NCBI RefSeq assembly: GCF_005930475.1
Contig: NZ_SJEW01000024.1
Span: 1-64,000 of the forward strand
Source of the DNA: Modestobacter altitudinis
GTDB taxonomy: Bacteria > Actinomycetota > Actinomycetes > Mycobacteriales > Geodermatophilaceae
Length of the DNA: 64,000 bases
Direction: 5' to 3'
How positions within the stretch are numbered: the stretch's first letter is position 1; each line of letters opens with the position of its first letter. Shown in pieces: positions 16,550 through 24,171 of the stretch. The notes below the pieces were generated by a model that was not told where the DNA came from, did no database searches, and was given only the letters and a program-made list of their open reading frames with translations. The position numbers and the translations under genes are program-made.

Positions 16550-17620
16550 TCAGCCCTGGTACTCGCTGTTGGCCGTCCACCAGTCGTACAGCGCACTGAC
16601 CTCGGCCTGGGTGGTGCCCGGAGCCCGGACCACGCCCTCGGTGAGGTGCTCGTCGTCGGTCCAGGCGACCACGACGTAGCCGTCGCCGGCGATCTGGCAG
16701 GCGACCTGCCCGCCGTGCTCGCCGCCGGAGTAGGTCCACTCGCCGTAGCCGGTGCCCGTCGAGCAGTCGTCCTCGACGGCGAACTCGGCCAGCCCCTCCT
16801 CGGTGACGTCGGCGGAGAACACCGAGTCCAGCGTGACCTGGTCCGGGTAGAGGTAGAACGCCGCAGCCTCCGGGCCCGGCTGGGTGAGCGCCGAGCCGCA
16901 GGCCGCGGCCGCCACGTCCCCGTCACCGGCGAGCGGGGCGTCCGCGCAGTCGTCGAAGTCCACCGGCAGCTGCCCGACGAAGCCGGTCACGTCCGCGCCA
17001 CCCGACGGCGCCGCGGTGAACCCACCCGAGGGCGACGGGGTGGCCGGGCCGGGCGACGGACTCGACGACGGGCTGGCCGTCGTGGCGGGCGCGCTGGAGT
17101 CCGAGCTGCTCGAGCCAGCGGCGACCGTGTCGTCGTCGTCCCCACCGCCGAGGGTGACCACGAGGACCACCGCGACGACGATGAGGAGCACCAGCCCGGA
17201 CACCAGGCCGATCACCACGTTCCTGCTCCGGCCGCCACCGCCCGGCGCCCCGGGGCCTCCGGGAGCGCCCCAGCCGGGGCCGGCGGGCCCTCCTGGCCCA
17301 GCGGCGTAGGGCGGCTGGCCGGGGATGCCGAAGCCACCGACCCGGGTGGGCTGCTCGCCGTAGCCCGGGCTGCCGGGCGGGTTCCAGGCACCGGGCGGCG
17401 GGCCGTACCCGCCGGGAGAAGGCGGACCCGGCTGCGGCGGCGGACCCCATCCCTGACCCGGCTGCGGGGGCGGCCCCCAGCCATGGCTCGGTTGCGGGGG
17501 CGAAGTCGGCCCCCAGCCCTGACCGGGCTGCTGACCCCAGCCACCGCCCGGGGACTGGTCCCCCGACGGGGGCCGTCCGTCCGGCCCGTACGGGGGCGGC
17601 CCTGGGGGTGGCTGGCTCAT
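16550..17620 (-). CDS. Pro/Gly-rich single-pass membrane protein with GWGP repeats
   Basis: A 356-residue protein in three parts. Residues 1-125 are disordered and rich in Pro, Gly and Trp, with repeated GQGWGPPPQPG-type units. One transmembrane helix follows (VVIGLVSGLVLLIVVAVVLV). A Ser/Thr/Pro linker leads to an extracellular C-terminal domain of about 130 residues with four cysteines and GYGEWTYSGG and YDWWTANSEY, a layout seen in serine/threonine-kinase sensor-like or septum-associated actinobacterial proteins, but no named domain is claimed. ATG 17620 has GGAGGT eight bases upstream. The stop is 17 bases before the ATL gene, so they may be co-transcribed. Confidence 0.8.
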   Translation of the reverse strand: MSQPPPGPPPYGPDGRPPSGDQSPGGGWGQQPGQGWGPTSPPQPSHGWGPPPQPGQGWGPPPQPGPPSPGGYGPPPGAWNPPGSPGYGEQPTRVGGFGIPGQPPYAAGPGGPAGPGWGAPGGPGAPGGGGRSRNVVIGLVSGLVLLIVVAVVLVVTLGGGDDDDTVAAGSSSSDSSAPATTASPSSSPSPGPATPSPSGGFTAAPSGGADVTGFVGQLPVDFDDCADAPLAGDGDVAAAACGSALTQPGPEAAAFYLYPDQVTLDSVFSADVTEEGLAEFAVEDDCSTGTGYGEWTYSGGEHGGQVACQIAGDGYVVVAWTDDEHLTEGVVRAPGTTQAEVSALYDWWTANSEYQG

Positions 17621-17711
17621 CGTGCGACCTCCGGCTCCGGCTGTGTCGGCAGGAGCCTAGGGCGGGGAGCCGACGAGTGGCGCCCGGCCCCGGTCGGCGC
17701 GTCCGGGCTGC

Positions 17712-18299
17712 TCAGGCGCGTCGGCCGAACCGGGCCAGCAGACGGGTCTGCAGGTCAGCGCCGGGCGGGACCTCGACCGGGGCGTCGATCGCGCCGGGCA
17801 CGCCGTCGTCCCCGAGGCGCTCCTCGGCGTACCGGAGTGCCGCGGCGACCAGCTCGGCGTCCAGCGAGGTGACCCCGCCGACGGCGTGGGCCAGGTCCCA
17901 GGCGTGCACGGTCAGGTCGGCGGTCATCTCGACCAGGTGCTCCAGCGCCGGGGCGCTCCTGTCGGGCAGGTGCACGGTCCGGTCGAGCGCGCCGGGCGCC
18001 GCCCACGCGGTGAGCGCGTCGTCGGCAGCGGTCTCCCAGGCCGTGAGCGGGTCGTCGCCCAGCAGCTCGTCGGTGTCGGTGGGGACCCGCCCGGCGACGT
18101 CGTCGGGCTCCTCGCCCGCCAGCAGCGGCGGTACCCACAGCTGCTCGTTGGTCAGGTGCGCGACGAGGTCGGCGACGCTCCACCCGGGCAGCGCCTGGGC
18201 GTCCCACCTCCCCGGACCGACGGCGTCCACCCGGTCGGTGAACTGCGCCTGGGCCCGCTGGAACAGCATCAGGAGGTCGGTGGGCAAGGGCTCGGACAT
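17712..18299 (-). CDS. TIGR03086/DinB-like metal-binding protein (maleylpyruvate isomerase N-terminal type)
   Basis: A 195-residue protein of the actinobacterial TIGR03086 / mycothiol-dependent-enzyme superfamily. LPGWSVADLVAHLTNEQLW carries the first His of the DinB-fold metal site and LTVHAWDLAHAVG the later ones. Relatives use divalent metal and mycothiol, but most, like this one, have no assigned reaction. The ATG at 18299 is preceded by TTCTACTGATCAC, so the message may be leaderless or nearly so. A 13-bp hairpin (18319-18354) lies just upstream, between this gene and the moeZ 3' element. 91 bases separate its stop from the Pro-rich gene. Confidence 0.82.
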   Translation of the reverse strand: MSEPLPTDLLMLFQRAQAQFTDRVDAVGPGRWDAQALPGWSVADLVAHLTNEQLWVPPLLAGEEPDDVAGRVPTDTDELLGDDPLTAWETAADDALTAWAAPGALDRTVHLPDRSAPALEHLVEMTADLTVHAWDLAHAVGGVTSLDAELVAAALRYAEERLGDDGVPGAIDAPVEVPPGADLQTRLLARFGRRA

Positions 18300-18318
18300 G
18301 TGATCAGTAGAACGCAGC

Positions 18319-18354
18319 CGGGCCCTGGCACACGCAGTGGCGTGCCAGGGCCCG
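18319..18354 (-). terminator. Perfect 13-bp hairpin between moeZ and the TIGR03086 gene
   Basis: CGGGCCCTGGCAC (18319-18331) pairs perfectly with GTGCCAGGGCCCG (18342-18354) around a 10-base loop. It lies 9 bases beyond hairpin copy A downstream of moeZ, so it may be a second, back-up terminator, or part of the upstream region of the TIGR03086 gene. Confidence 0.6.
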
Positions 18355-18363
18355 GGTGATCGG

Positions 18364-18415
18364 CCTCGTCCCAGGGACCCGCGGCGCGCGAAGCGTGTCA
18401 TGGGGAGGGACGAGG
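18364..18415 (-). repeat. Structured hairpin repeat, copy A, downstream of moeZ
   Basis: CCTCGTCCC (18364-18372) pairs with GGGACGAGG (18407-18415) around a 34-base loop starting AGGGACCCGCGGCGCG. On the minus strand the moeZ stop is followed by GAGGACC, which opens the stem. Likely the moeZ terminator. See the findings for comparison with copies B-E. Confidence 0.75.
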
Positions 18416-18420
18416 TCCTC

Positions 18421-19581
18421 CTAGTACGTCGGGAGCGCCTTGTCGATGCGCGTCGCCCAGGCGGTGACGCCGCCCTGGACGTGCACGGCGTCCTTGAAGC
18501 CGGCGTTCTTCACCGCGGCCAGCGCCTCGGCGGAGCGGACGCCGGTCTTGCAGTGCAGCACGATCGGCTTGTCGTTGGGCAGCTGCGACAGCGCCCGGCC
18601 GGACAGGATCTCGTCCTTGGGGATCAGCTTGGCGCCCGGGATGGACACGATCTCGTACTCGTTGGGCTCCCGGACGTCGATCAGCTCGAAGTCCTTGCCG
18701 GCGTCCATCATGTCCTTGAGCTCGTCGACGGTGATCGTCGAGCCCGCGGCGGCCTGCTGGGCCTCGTCGGAGACGACACCGCAGAACGCCTCGTAGTCGA
18801 TGAGGCCGGTGATCGGCTCACCCTCGGGGTCCTTGCGCACCTTGATCGTGCGGAAGGTCATCTCCAGGGCGTCGTAGACCATGAGCCGGCCGAGCAGCGT
18901 GTCACCGATGCCGGTGATGAGCTTGACCGCCTCGGTGGCCTGGATGGCGCCGATGGTCGCGCAGAGCACGCCCAGGACACCGCCCTCGGCGCACGAGGGC
19001 ACCATGCCGGGCGGCGGCGGGACCGGGTAGAGATCGCGGTAGTTGGGACCGTGCTCGTTCCAGAAGACCGAGACCTGGCCGTCGAAGCGGTAGATCGACC
19101 CCCACACGTACGGCTTGCCCAGCAGGACAGCCGCGTCGTTGACCAGGTAGCGGGTGGCGAAGTTGTCCGTGCCGTCGACGATGAGGTCGTAGTCGGCGAA
19201 GATCTCCAGCACGTTCTCGCTGTCCAGCCGCGTCTCGTGCAGCCGGACGTCGACGTAGGGGTTGATCTCCTTGATGGAGTCCCGCGCGCTCTCGGCCTTG
19301 GACCGGCCGACGTCGGACTGCCCGTGGATGATCTGGCGCTGCAGGTTGGACTCGTCGACGGTGTCGAACTCGACGATGCCCAGCGTGCCGACGCCGGCCG
19401 CGGCCAGGTACATCAGCACGGGCGAACCGAGGCCACCGGCACCGACGGCCAGCACCTTGGCGTTCTTGAGCCGCTTCTGCCCGTCCATCCCGACGTCGGG
19501 GATGATCAGGTGGCGGCTGTAGCGGCGGACCTCGTCGATCGACAGGTCGTCGGCGGGCTCCACCAGGGGTGGCAACGACAC
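18421..19581 (-). CDS. moeZ: Adenylyltransferase/sulfurtransferase MoeZ
   Basis: A 386-residue fusion of a ThiF/MoeB-type adenylating domain and a rhodanese domain. It adenylates and thiocarboxylates sulphur-carrier proteins for molybdopterin and related pathways. Seen: VGAGGLGSPVLMYLAAAGVG (ATP site), DFDxV-like EFDTVDESNLQRQ, VDGTDNFATRYLVND, and the rhodanese loop VLHCKTGVRSAEAL with the persulfide Cys. The zinc-binding CxxC pairs typical of MoeB are not obvious. GTG 19581 has GAGGAG at good distance; the upstream extension was rejected. Single gene, flanked by long hairpins on both sides. Mycobacterial MoeZ (Rv3206c) lies in the same neighbourhood. Confidence 0.92.
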   Translation of the reverse strand: MSLPPLVEPADDLSIDEVRRYSRHLIIPDVGMDGQKRLKNAKVLAVGAGGLGSPVLMYLAAAGVGTLGIVEFDTVDESNLQRQIIHGQSDVGRSKAESARDSIKEINPYVDVRLHETRLDSENVLEIFADYDLIVDGTDNFATRYLVNDAAVLLGKPYVWGSIYRFDGQVSVFWNEHGPNYRDLYPVPPPPGMVPSCAEGGVLGVLCATIGAIQATEAVKLITGIGDTLLGRLMVYDALEMTFRTIKVRKDPEGEPITGLIDYEAFCGVVSDEAQQAAAGSTITVDELKDMMDAGKDFELIDVREPNEYEIVSIPGAKLIPKDEILSGRALSQLPNDKPIVLHCKTGVRSAEALAAVKNAGFKDAVHVQGGVTAWATRIDKALPTY

Positions 19582-19752
19582 GGAGCTCTCCTCACAGGCA
19601 TCAGGGCTGACCGGCTCCAGAGGCCGGGGTCCTGGTCTGCGCAACAGCCTGGCATGCGGGGGTAATCCCGCCGCCCGCGCACCATCCGCGCACCCGTTCT
19701 GCGATCTCCTGGCCTCCCGCTCCCCACGGCCACGAGATCGCAGATCTCGGGG
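19582..19752 (-). terminator. moeZ upstream region with the DUF3152 terminator
   Basis: No gene is seen. TCTGCGATCTC (19698-19708) and GAGATCGCAGA (19734-19744) form a perfect 11-bp stem; an inner TGGCC/GGCCA extends it. It begins 8 bases past the stop of the DUF3152 gene and is a strong terminator candidate. The moeZ promoter must lie between it and 19582. Confidence 0.65.
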
Positions 19753-20742
19753 TCAGGGATACGGCCAGGCGTTCTTGAGGCAGCCCTGCAGGCCGAGGGT
19801 CTGCTGCTCCATGACCGGGGCCAGCTGGCCGGCGCCGCCGCACTGCTCGTGGCCGTGGCCGAGGGCGTGGCCCACCTCGTGGTTGACCACGTACTGCCGG
19901 TAGGTCGCGATGTCCCCGGCGTAGTCGGGGACGGCGGTCTCCCAGCGGGCGAGGTTGATGACCGCGCGCTCGCCGTACCGGCAGGAGGTGTACCCGCCGG
20001 TGCCGACGCCCGGGCACCAGGTCTCCATGCTGCCGGGGCTGACCAGGCTGACCCGGAAGTCGTAGTCGCCGGCCGCGGCCTCGGCGGCACCGACCCGCTG
20101 GAAGGACATCTGCCCGCCGCTGCCCCAGGAGCGCGGGTCACCGAGGGTGGCCTCGACGGCTGCGGCGAACTGGCTGCCGTCGACCCCGATGCCGTCCTCC
20201 ACCTCGACGACGAACCGCTCGAGCGGTCCGGTGCCGTAGGTCGCAGAGGTGCCGTCGACGATGCCGAGCGTGCCGGCGCCCTGCTCGATGAAGCTGACCG
20301 CTGCGGTCCCGGCCGCCGTCTCGGACGGCGCCCCCTCGCCCTCGGCCGGGGCCGACGGGGTGGTCGGCGTGCTCGGCGCGGTGCTGACCGGCGCGTCCAG
20401 CGCGCTGGACTGGGTGGCTGCCGTCGTCCCGCCGCCGGTGACGACGTCGACCAGGGTGAGCACGGTCGCGACGGCGAGCACCGGGATGGCGTACGCCCGC
20501 CAGCCGTGCCGTCGCACGAAGCGGCGGAACCACCCGCCCAGCGGGGCTGTCCGGTGCGCCGGCCCGGGGACCGGCCCGCGACGGGCCACCAACGGGCCCG
20601 CAGGAGGACGGCGCAGCAGCGCGGACCGGGTCAGCCGGGGGTCGGCCCGCCGCGGCCCCGGGACGGGCCGCTGCCGCGGGCCGGCACCGGGGACGTCGGG
20701 GCGCCCGGCCTCGCGCGGCGCGCGGGACCCGGGGCTCGTCAC
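19753..20742 (-). CDS. DUF3152 membrane-anchored putative metallopeptidase
   Basis: A 329-residue protein with a basic, Pro/Arg-rich N-terminus, one transmembrane helix (AYAIPVLAVATVLTLVDVV, about residues 80-100), a Ser/Thr/Pro linker and an extracellular DUF3152 domain. The domain ends with VNHEVGHALGHGHEQCGG: HExGHxxGxxH, the three-histidine zinc site with catalytic Glu of metzincin-like peptidases. Four cysteines (WCPGVG, YTSCRYG, EQCGG, LQGCLK) could form two disulphides outside the cell. GTG 20742 is the longest start and keeps the basic cytoplasmic tail. The mycobacterial counterpart is Rv3207c. Substrate unknown. 75 bases separate it from the hydrolase gene upstream. Confidence 0.88.
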   Translation of the reverse strand: MTSPGSRAPREAGRPDVPGAGPRQRPVPGPRRADPRLTRSALLRRPPAGPLVARRGPVPGPAHRTAPLGGWFRRFVRRHGWRAYAIPVLAVATVLTLVDVVTGGGTTAATQSSALDAPVSTAPSTPTTPSAPAEGEGAPSETAAGTAAVSFIEQGAGTLGIVDGTSATYGTGPLERFVVEVEDGIGVDGSQFAAAVEATLGDPRSWGSGGQMSFQRVGAAEAAAGDYDFRVSLVSPGSMETWCPGVGTGGYTSCRYGERAVINLARWETAVPDYAGDIATYRQYVVNHEVGHALGHGHEQCGGAGQLAPVMEQQTLGLQGCLKNAWPYP

Positions 20743-20817
20743 GCGGGCCAGGTTCTCACGGGTGGCCGGTCCAGTGGCTGACCGCAGCGGGACCCGGCCG
20801 CGTGTCGGACCGCCCCG

Positions 20818-21834
20818 TCACACCTGTCCGGCGGGGACCTCCGCGACCGTGGCGGCGGCGTCCTCGGCCAGGGCCAGCACGGCCCGCGCGGTCGGTTCCG
20901 GCGCCTCCAGCATCGCCAGGTGGCCGATGCCCTCCTGCACCTGCAGCCGGGAGTCGGGGAGGACGGCGGCCAGCCGCGGGGCGAGCGCCGGGTCGACCAG
21001 CCGGTCCCGGTCACCCCACACGACCAGCGACGGCACCTTCACCGAGCGGGCCATCCGCCAGGCGTTCGCCCGGCCGACCCGCAGGTAGGAGGTCATCAGC
21101 CCGCGCAGGCTGCGGGTCAGCGCCTGACCGGCCCAGGGCTGCTCGTCCCGGTCGCGCATCTCCTGGACCGCCTCCTCGACCCGCTCCCGCGGCACCCGCG
21201 ACGGGTCGCCGAAGCACATCTGCAGCAGCCCACGGACCCGCTGCTCGGGGCTCGCCCCGGCCAGCCGTCGCTCGGCCAGCGCCGGGACGCCGGGGAGCAG
21301 CACGAGCGCGATCGCCCGGTCGAAGGCGGCCGGCACGCGGTAGACCGGCATCGCCGCGGAGATCAGCGTGAGCGTGGCGACGAGGTCGGGACGGCGGGCC
21401 GCCACCCACACGCTCACCAGGCCGCCGAGCGAGTTGCCGACCAGGTGCACCGGGACGCCCTGACCGGGGCCGGGCTGCGCGACGACCCACTCGAGCACGT
21501 CGACGACGGCCTGCACGTGGCGGTGGATCGAGTACCGCGGCGGCGGGGCGGACCGACCGAAGCCGGGGAGGTCCAGCGCGTAGCCGTCGAAGCGGACGGC
21601 CAACAGCGCGGCGAGGTCGGTCCAGTTGGTGGAGGCACCGCCCAGACCGTGCACGTACAGGGCTCGCTCGTGGGGCGCGTCGGCCGGGTCGCCGTCGTGG
21701 GCCTCCGGGCCGCGCCACGGGGTGTGCCGGACGAAGACCTCGCCGCCGGTGACCGGCACCATCGCCCCCGGCCAGGGCGGGATCAGCGCACCAGGTCGGG
21801 GCAGGAGGGCGTCGGACAGCCGGGCGTCGGTCAC
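20818..21834 (-). CDS. Alpha/beta hydrolase (serine type)
   Basis: A 338-residue alpha/beta hydrolase. ALYVHGLGGASTNW supplies the oxyanion hole; LVGNSLGGLVSVWVAARRP has the nucleophile Ser in GNSLGG; VWGDRDRLVDP holds the acid and GIGHLAMLEAPE the His. The cap region is short. It is similar to lipases/esterases of the meta-cleavage hydrolase group, but substrate cannot be assigned. GTG 21834 is probably leaderless: TACCGT lies seven bases upstream on the minus strand. It diverges from the tetR gene at 21917, whose product is a natural candidate regulator. Confidence 0.87.
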   Translation of the reverse strand: MTDARLSDALLPRPGALIPPWPGAMVPVTGGEVFVRHTPWRGPEAHDGDPADAPHERALYVHGLGGASTNWTDLAALLAVRFDGYALDLPGFGRSAPPPRYSIHRHVQAVVDVLEWVVAQPGPGQGVPVHLVGNSLGGLVSVWVAARRPDLVATLTLISAAMPVYRVPAAFDRAIALVLLPGVPALAERRLAGASPEQRVRGLLQMCFGDPSRVPRERVEEAVQEMRDRDEQPWAGQALTRSLRGLMTSYLRVGRANAWRMARSVKVPSLVVWGDRDRLVDPALAPRLAAVLPDSRLQVQEGIGHLAMLEAPEPTARAVLALAEDAAATVAEVPAGQV

Positions 21835-21841
21835 CTACCCG

Positions 21842-21907
21842 ACGGTAGAACACCGCTCCGTGATGACCGCTCGGCCCGGTGCCCCCGCCGTGCCACGCCG
21901 CTAAGAT
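21842..21907. promoter_or_regulatory. Divergent leaderless promoters of the hydrolase and tetR genes
   Basis: Minus strand: TACCGT (21847-21842), 7 bases before GTG 21834. Plus strand: TAAGAT (21902-21907), 9 bases before ATG 21917. The 82-base gap between the two starts is a natural place for a TetR operator. Confidence 0.5.
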
Positions 21908-21916
21908 CACGACGTC

Positions 21917-22561
21917 ATGCACCCCAGCCGCCCCGTACCCGTGCCTCCGGTCACCCGCCGGACCTCCCGCCTGCCACGGGGCGCGCGACGCGTCCAGCTG
22001 TTGCGCGCCGCGCAGGACGTCTTCGTCGCGCAGGGTTTCCACGCCGCGGCGATGGACGACATCGCCGTCCGGGCCGGGGTCAGCAAGCCGGTGCTCTACC
22101 AGCACTTCCCGGGCAAGCGGGAGCTCTACCTGGCGCTGCTCGAGCAGCAGGTCGACGAGCTCACCGACCGGGTTCGCCAGGCGATGGACGGCACCGAGGA
22201 CAACCGGACCCGGGTCGACGGCGCGGTCGGTGCCTACTTCGACTTCATCGACGCCGACGGTGAGGCCTTCCGACTGGTCTTCGAGTCCGACCTGCGCAAC
22301 GACCCCGACGTCCGGCGGCTCGCCGACCGCGGCGCCCGGGCCTGCATCGAGGCGATCGCCGAGGTGATCGCGGTGGAGACCGGCGCGGACCCGGAGCGGG
22401 CGCTGCTGCTGTCGGCCGGGATGACCGGGCTGGCGGAGACCAGTGCCCGCTGGTGGCTGGCGAGCAAGGGCACGGTGTCCCGGGACGAGGCGGTGGCGCT
22501 GCTGTCCTCGCTCGCCTGGCGCGGCATGTCCGGCTTCCCGCGCCGCGACGACGCCGACTGA
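21917..22561 (+). CDS. TetR family transcriptional regulator
   Basis: A 214-residue TetR repressor. The DNA-binding domain is at residues 20-70: RRVQLLRAAQDVFVAQGFHA, then MDDIAVRAGVSKPVLYQHFP, the helix-turn-helix. The C-terminal domain, about 140 residues, would bind an unknown ligand and form dimers; FDFIDADGEAFRLVFES and the C-terminal helices match the mycobacterial Rv3208 type. A downstream GTG would trim the Pro-rich first 11 residues and cannot be excluded. TAAGAT lies nine bases before the ATG, so the message is likely leaderless. Divergent from a hydrolase gene and followed by the DUF3107 gene, as in mycobacteria. Confidence 0.9.
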   Translation: MHPSRPVPVPPVTRRTSRLPRGARRVQLLRAAQDVFVAQGFHAAAMDDIAVRAGVSKPVLYQHFPGKRELYLALLEQQVDELTDRVRQAMDGTEDNRTRVDGAVGAYFDFIDADGEAFRLVFESDLRNDPDVRRLADRGARACIEAIAEVIAVETGADPERALLLSAGMTGLAETSARWWLASKGTVSRDEAVALLSSLAWRGMSGFPRRDDAD

Positions 22562-22618
22562 CGGGCCCGTTCGCTGTCGGCGCACCTGCTGGACCGGCTC
22601 CGGTCAGCGGGGCTGGAC

Positions 22619-22624
22619 TAGCGT
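22619..22624 (+). promoter_or_regulatory. -10 element before the DUF3107 gene
   Basis: TAGCGT at 22619-22624 is followed by a leader of about 30 bases with GAGGAGG (22646-22652), the ribosome-binding site for GTG 22662. It lies 58 bases beyond the tetR stop, so this gene may have its own promoter. Confidence 0.5.
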
Positions 22625-22661
22625 GGGTGCTCGGCAGTCCGACCTGAGGAGGCATCCCCGC

Positions 22662-22892
22662 GTGGAAGTAAAGATCGGTGTCCAACACTCCCCCCGTGAG
22701 CTGGTCATCGACAGCCCCAAGACCCCGGACGAGATCGCAGCCGAGGTGTCCAAGGCCATGACCGGGTCGAAGGACGGCCTGCTCACGCTGGTCGACGAGC
22801 GCGGCCGCCGCATCGTCGTCCCGACCGACCGGATCGCCTACGTCGAGATCGCCGAGGCCGACTCACGGCGCGTGGGCTTCATCGCCGGCTGA
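22662..22892 (+). CDS. DUF3107 family small protein
   Basis: A 76-residue protein of the DUF3107 family (mycobacterial TB9.4/Rv3208A). It begins VEVKIGVQHSPRELVI and ends RIAYVEIAEADSRRVGFIAG; the pattern of alternating strands suggests a small beta-rich or ATP-cone-like fold. No enzyme motif, no membrane segment. GTG 22662 has the strong ribosome-binding site GAGGAGG nine bases upstream, which decides the start. The codons are frequent ones and the strong translation signal suggests an abundant protein. It is followed directly by a 16-bp perfect terminator hairpin. Function unknown. Confidence 0.92.
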   Translation: MEVKIGVQHSPRELVIDSPKTPDEIAAEVSKAMTGSKDGLLTLVDERGRRIVVPTDRIAYVEIAEADSRRVGFIAG

Positions 22893-22901
22893 GACCAGGA
22901 C

Positions 22902-22947
22902 ACGACGACAGGGCGCCCCCCGCACCGCGGAGGCGCCCTGTCGTCGT
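22902..22947 (+). terminator. Perfect 16-bp terminator hairpin after the DUF3107 gene
   Basis: ACGACGACAGGGCGCC (22902-22917) pairs perfectly with GGCGCCCTGTCGTCGT (22932-22947) around a 14-base loop, starting nine bases after the stop. It is the longest perfect stem seen in the window. Only TTCCC follows, so there is no real T-run. Confidence 0.85.
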
Positions 22948-23024
22948 TCCCGGGACTGGGGGACCGTCGCTCTCGGTACTGGGGGACGACCAGTCACCCG
23001 AGCACGCTGTGGGGAACGGCGGGT

Positions 23025-23066
23025 CTTCGCCGTTCGCGGGGGCCGGAGGCTCCCCGAACGGCGAAG
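23025..23066. terminator. Second hairpin between the DUF3107 and ferritin-like genes
   Basis: CTTCGCCGTTCG-C-GGGG (23025-23041) pairs with CCCCGAACGGCGAAG (23052-23066), one bulged base. It lies 69 bases beyond the stop of the minus-strand ferritin-like gene. The stretch 22948-23135 holds no gene; ACTGGGGGAC occurs twice near 22960-22990. Confidence 0.6.
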
Positions 23067-23135
23067 CTCAGCGGCTCAACGCTGCCGGGACGGCTCCTGG
23101 CCGCGGTGCGGCCCGGAGGGTCGCGATGAGCACAG

Positions 23136-23798
23136 TCACGGATTGAGCCCCAGCGCCTTCATCCGCTCGCTGTGCGCGGCGGTGATCCGACCGAGCAGCT
23201 CGCCCACCCCGGCCAGGTCCCCGGTGCCGGCGATGATCAGCTCGGCGAGCTCGTCGTGCTCGGCGATGACCGCCTGGGACTGGGTGAGCGCCTCCCCGAC
23301 CAGCCTGCGCGCCCACAGCGCGAGCCGGCCGGCGACCTTGGGGTCGGCGGCGATGGCGGCGCGAACCTCGCGGAGGGCGAAGTCGGCGTGCCCGGTGTCG
23401 GCGAGCACCTCCTCCACCAGCGCCCGGTCCGGCTGCGGGAGGAAGGCCGCGACCTCGCGGTAGAAGTCGGCAGCCAGCCCGTCACCCACGTAGGCCTTGA
23501 CCAGCCCCTCCAGCCAGGTGCTCGCCCGGGTGCCGTCGTGGAAGGCGTCGAGGGCGGCGACGAACGGGGTCATCGCCGCGGAGACGTCGGCGCCGAGTTC
23601 GCGCAGCCGTGCGGAGAGCCGTTCGTGGTGGGCGATCTCGGCGGCCGCCATGCGGGCGAGCGCGGCCCGGCCGTCCAGGGTCGGTGCCAGCCGGGCGTCC
23701 TCGGCCAACCGGTCGAAGGCCGTCAGCTCGGCGTAGGCGAGCACCCCCAGCAGGTCGATGACCGCCTCGTGTCCAGTTCCCTCGTCGACCGCGGTCAC
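23136..23798 (-). CDS. Ferritin-like di-iron fold protein
   Basis: A 220-residue all-helical protein of the ferritin-like superfamily, similar to mycobacterial Rv3210c and distantly to the tRNA hydroxylase MiaE. Ligand-like residues: Glu in LAYAELTAFDR, Glu and His in AAEIAHHERL (the ExxH pair), and Glu and His in VEEVLADTGHADFALRE. This spacing fits a di-iron four-helix bundle. No substrate is known. GTG 23798 has AGGGGGAG four bases upstream. It converges on the DUF3107 gene and diverges from rhlE across about 370 bases. Confidence 0.83.
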   Translation of the reverse strand: MTAVDEGTGHEAVIDLLGVLAYAELTAFDRLAEDARLAPTLDGRAALARMAAAEIAHHERLSARLRELGADVSAAMTPFVAALDAFHDGTRASTWLEGLVKAYVGDGLAADFYREVAAFLPQPDRALVEEVLADTGHADFALREVRAAIAADPKVAGRLALWARRLVGEALTQSQAVIAEHDELAELIIAGTGDLAGVGELLGRITAAHSERMKALGLNP

Positions 23799-24167
23799 GT
23801 GCTCCCCCTCTGGTGCCCTCCGCCCCGCGGCCGCGGACCGCTGCGTCCACGGCCCGTGTCACGGGGCGGCTGAGCGAGGCTAGCGGGCTGCCCAGGTTAG
23901 GATGGAATCGGCGAGCCGCTAGGTTCGTTCACCGAGAGCAATCCCCTGTGCGCTGATGACCGCTGGATCTCCTCGAGACCGGCCCTCCGAGGGCCGTCTC
24001 CCGGGCAGTCTGCACTCGACGCCCGGTCTGCTGGCCGCGTCGGCGCTTGGATCGAACATCCCGGAACCGACCCCGGGACCGGAGAAGCGCGACGGGCAAC
24101 GCCTGAGCTGGAACGGCTCGGGCACCGGCGACGCGGCCCGGTCCCCCACCAGACCGAGGCGAGAGAA
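23799..24167 (+). promoter_or_regulatory. Long structured leader of rhlE
   Basis: 369 bases separate the starts of the ferritin-like gene and rhlE. TTAGGAT near 23897 and CTAGGTT near 23920 are possible -10 elements for rhlE. CGGCCCT-CCG-AGGGCCG at about 23980-23996 forms a compact hairpin. The region also contains an open frame (23956-24171) ending across the rhlE start. Long leaders are common for cold-induced DEAD-box helicase genes. Confidence 0.4.
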
Positions 24168-24171
24168 CTGA
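23956..24171 (+). CDS. Possible upstream ORF in the rhlE leader
   Basis: An ATG at 23956 opens 71 codons rich in Ser, Pro, Arg and Gly, ending with TGA at 24169-24171. That stop overlaps the proposed CTG start of rhlE (24168-24170) as CTGA. No clear ribosome-binding site precedes the ATG, and the sequence looks unlike any family. It could be a leader peptide that couples translation into rhlE, or chance. Confidence 0.25.
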   Translation: MTAGSPRDRPSEGRLPGSLHSTPGLLAASALGSNIPEPTPGPEKRDGQRLSWNGSGTGDAARSPTRPRREN

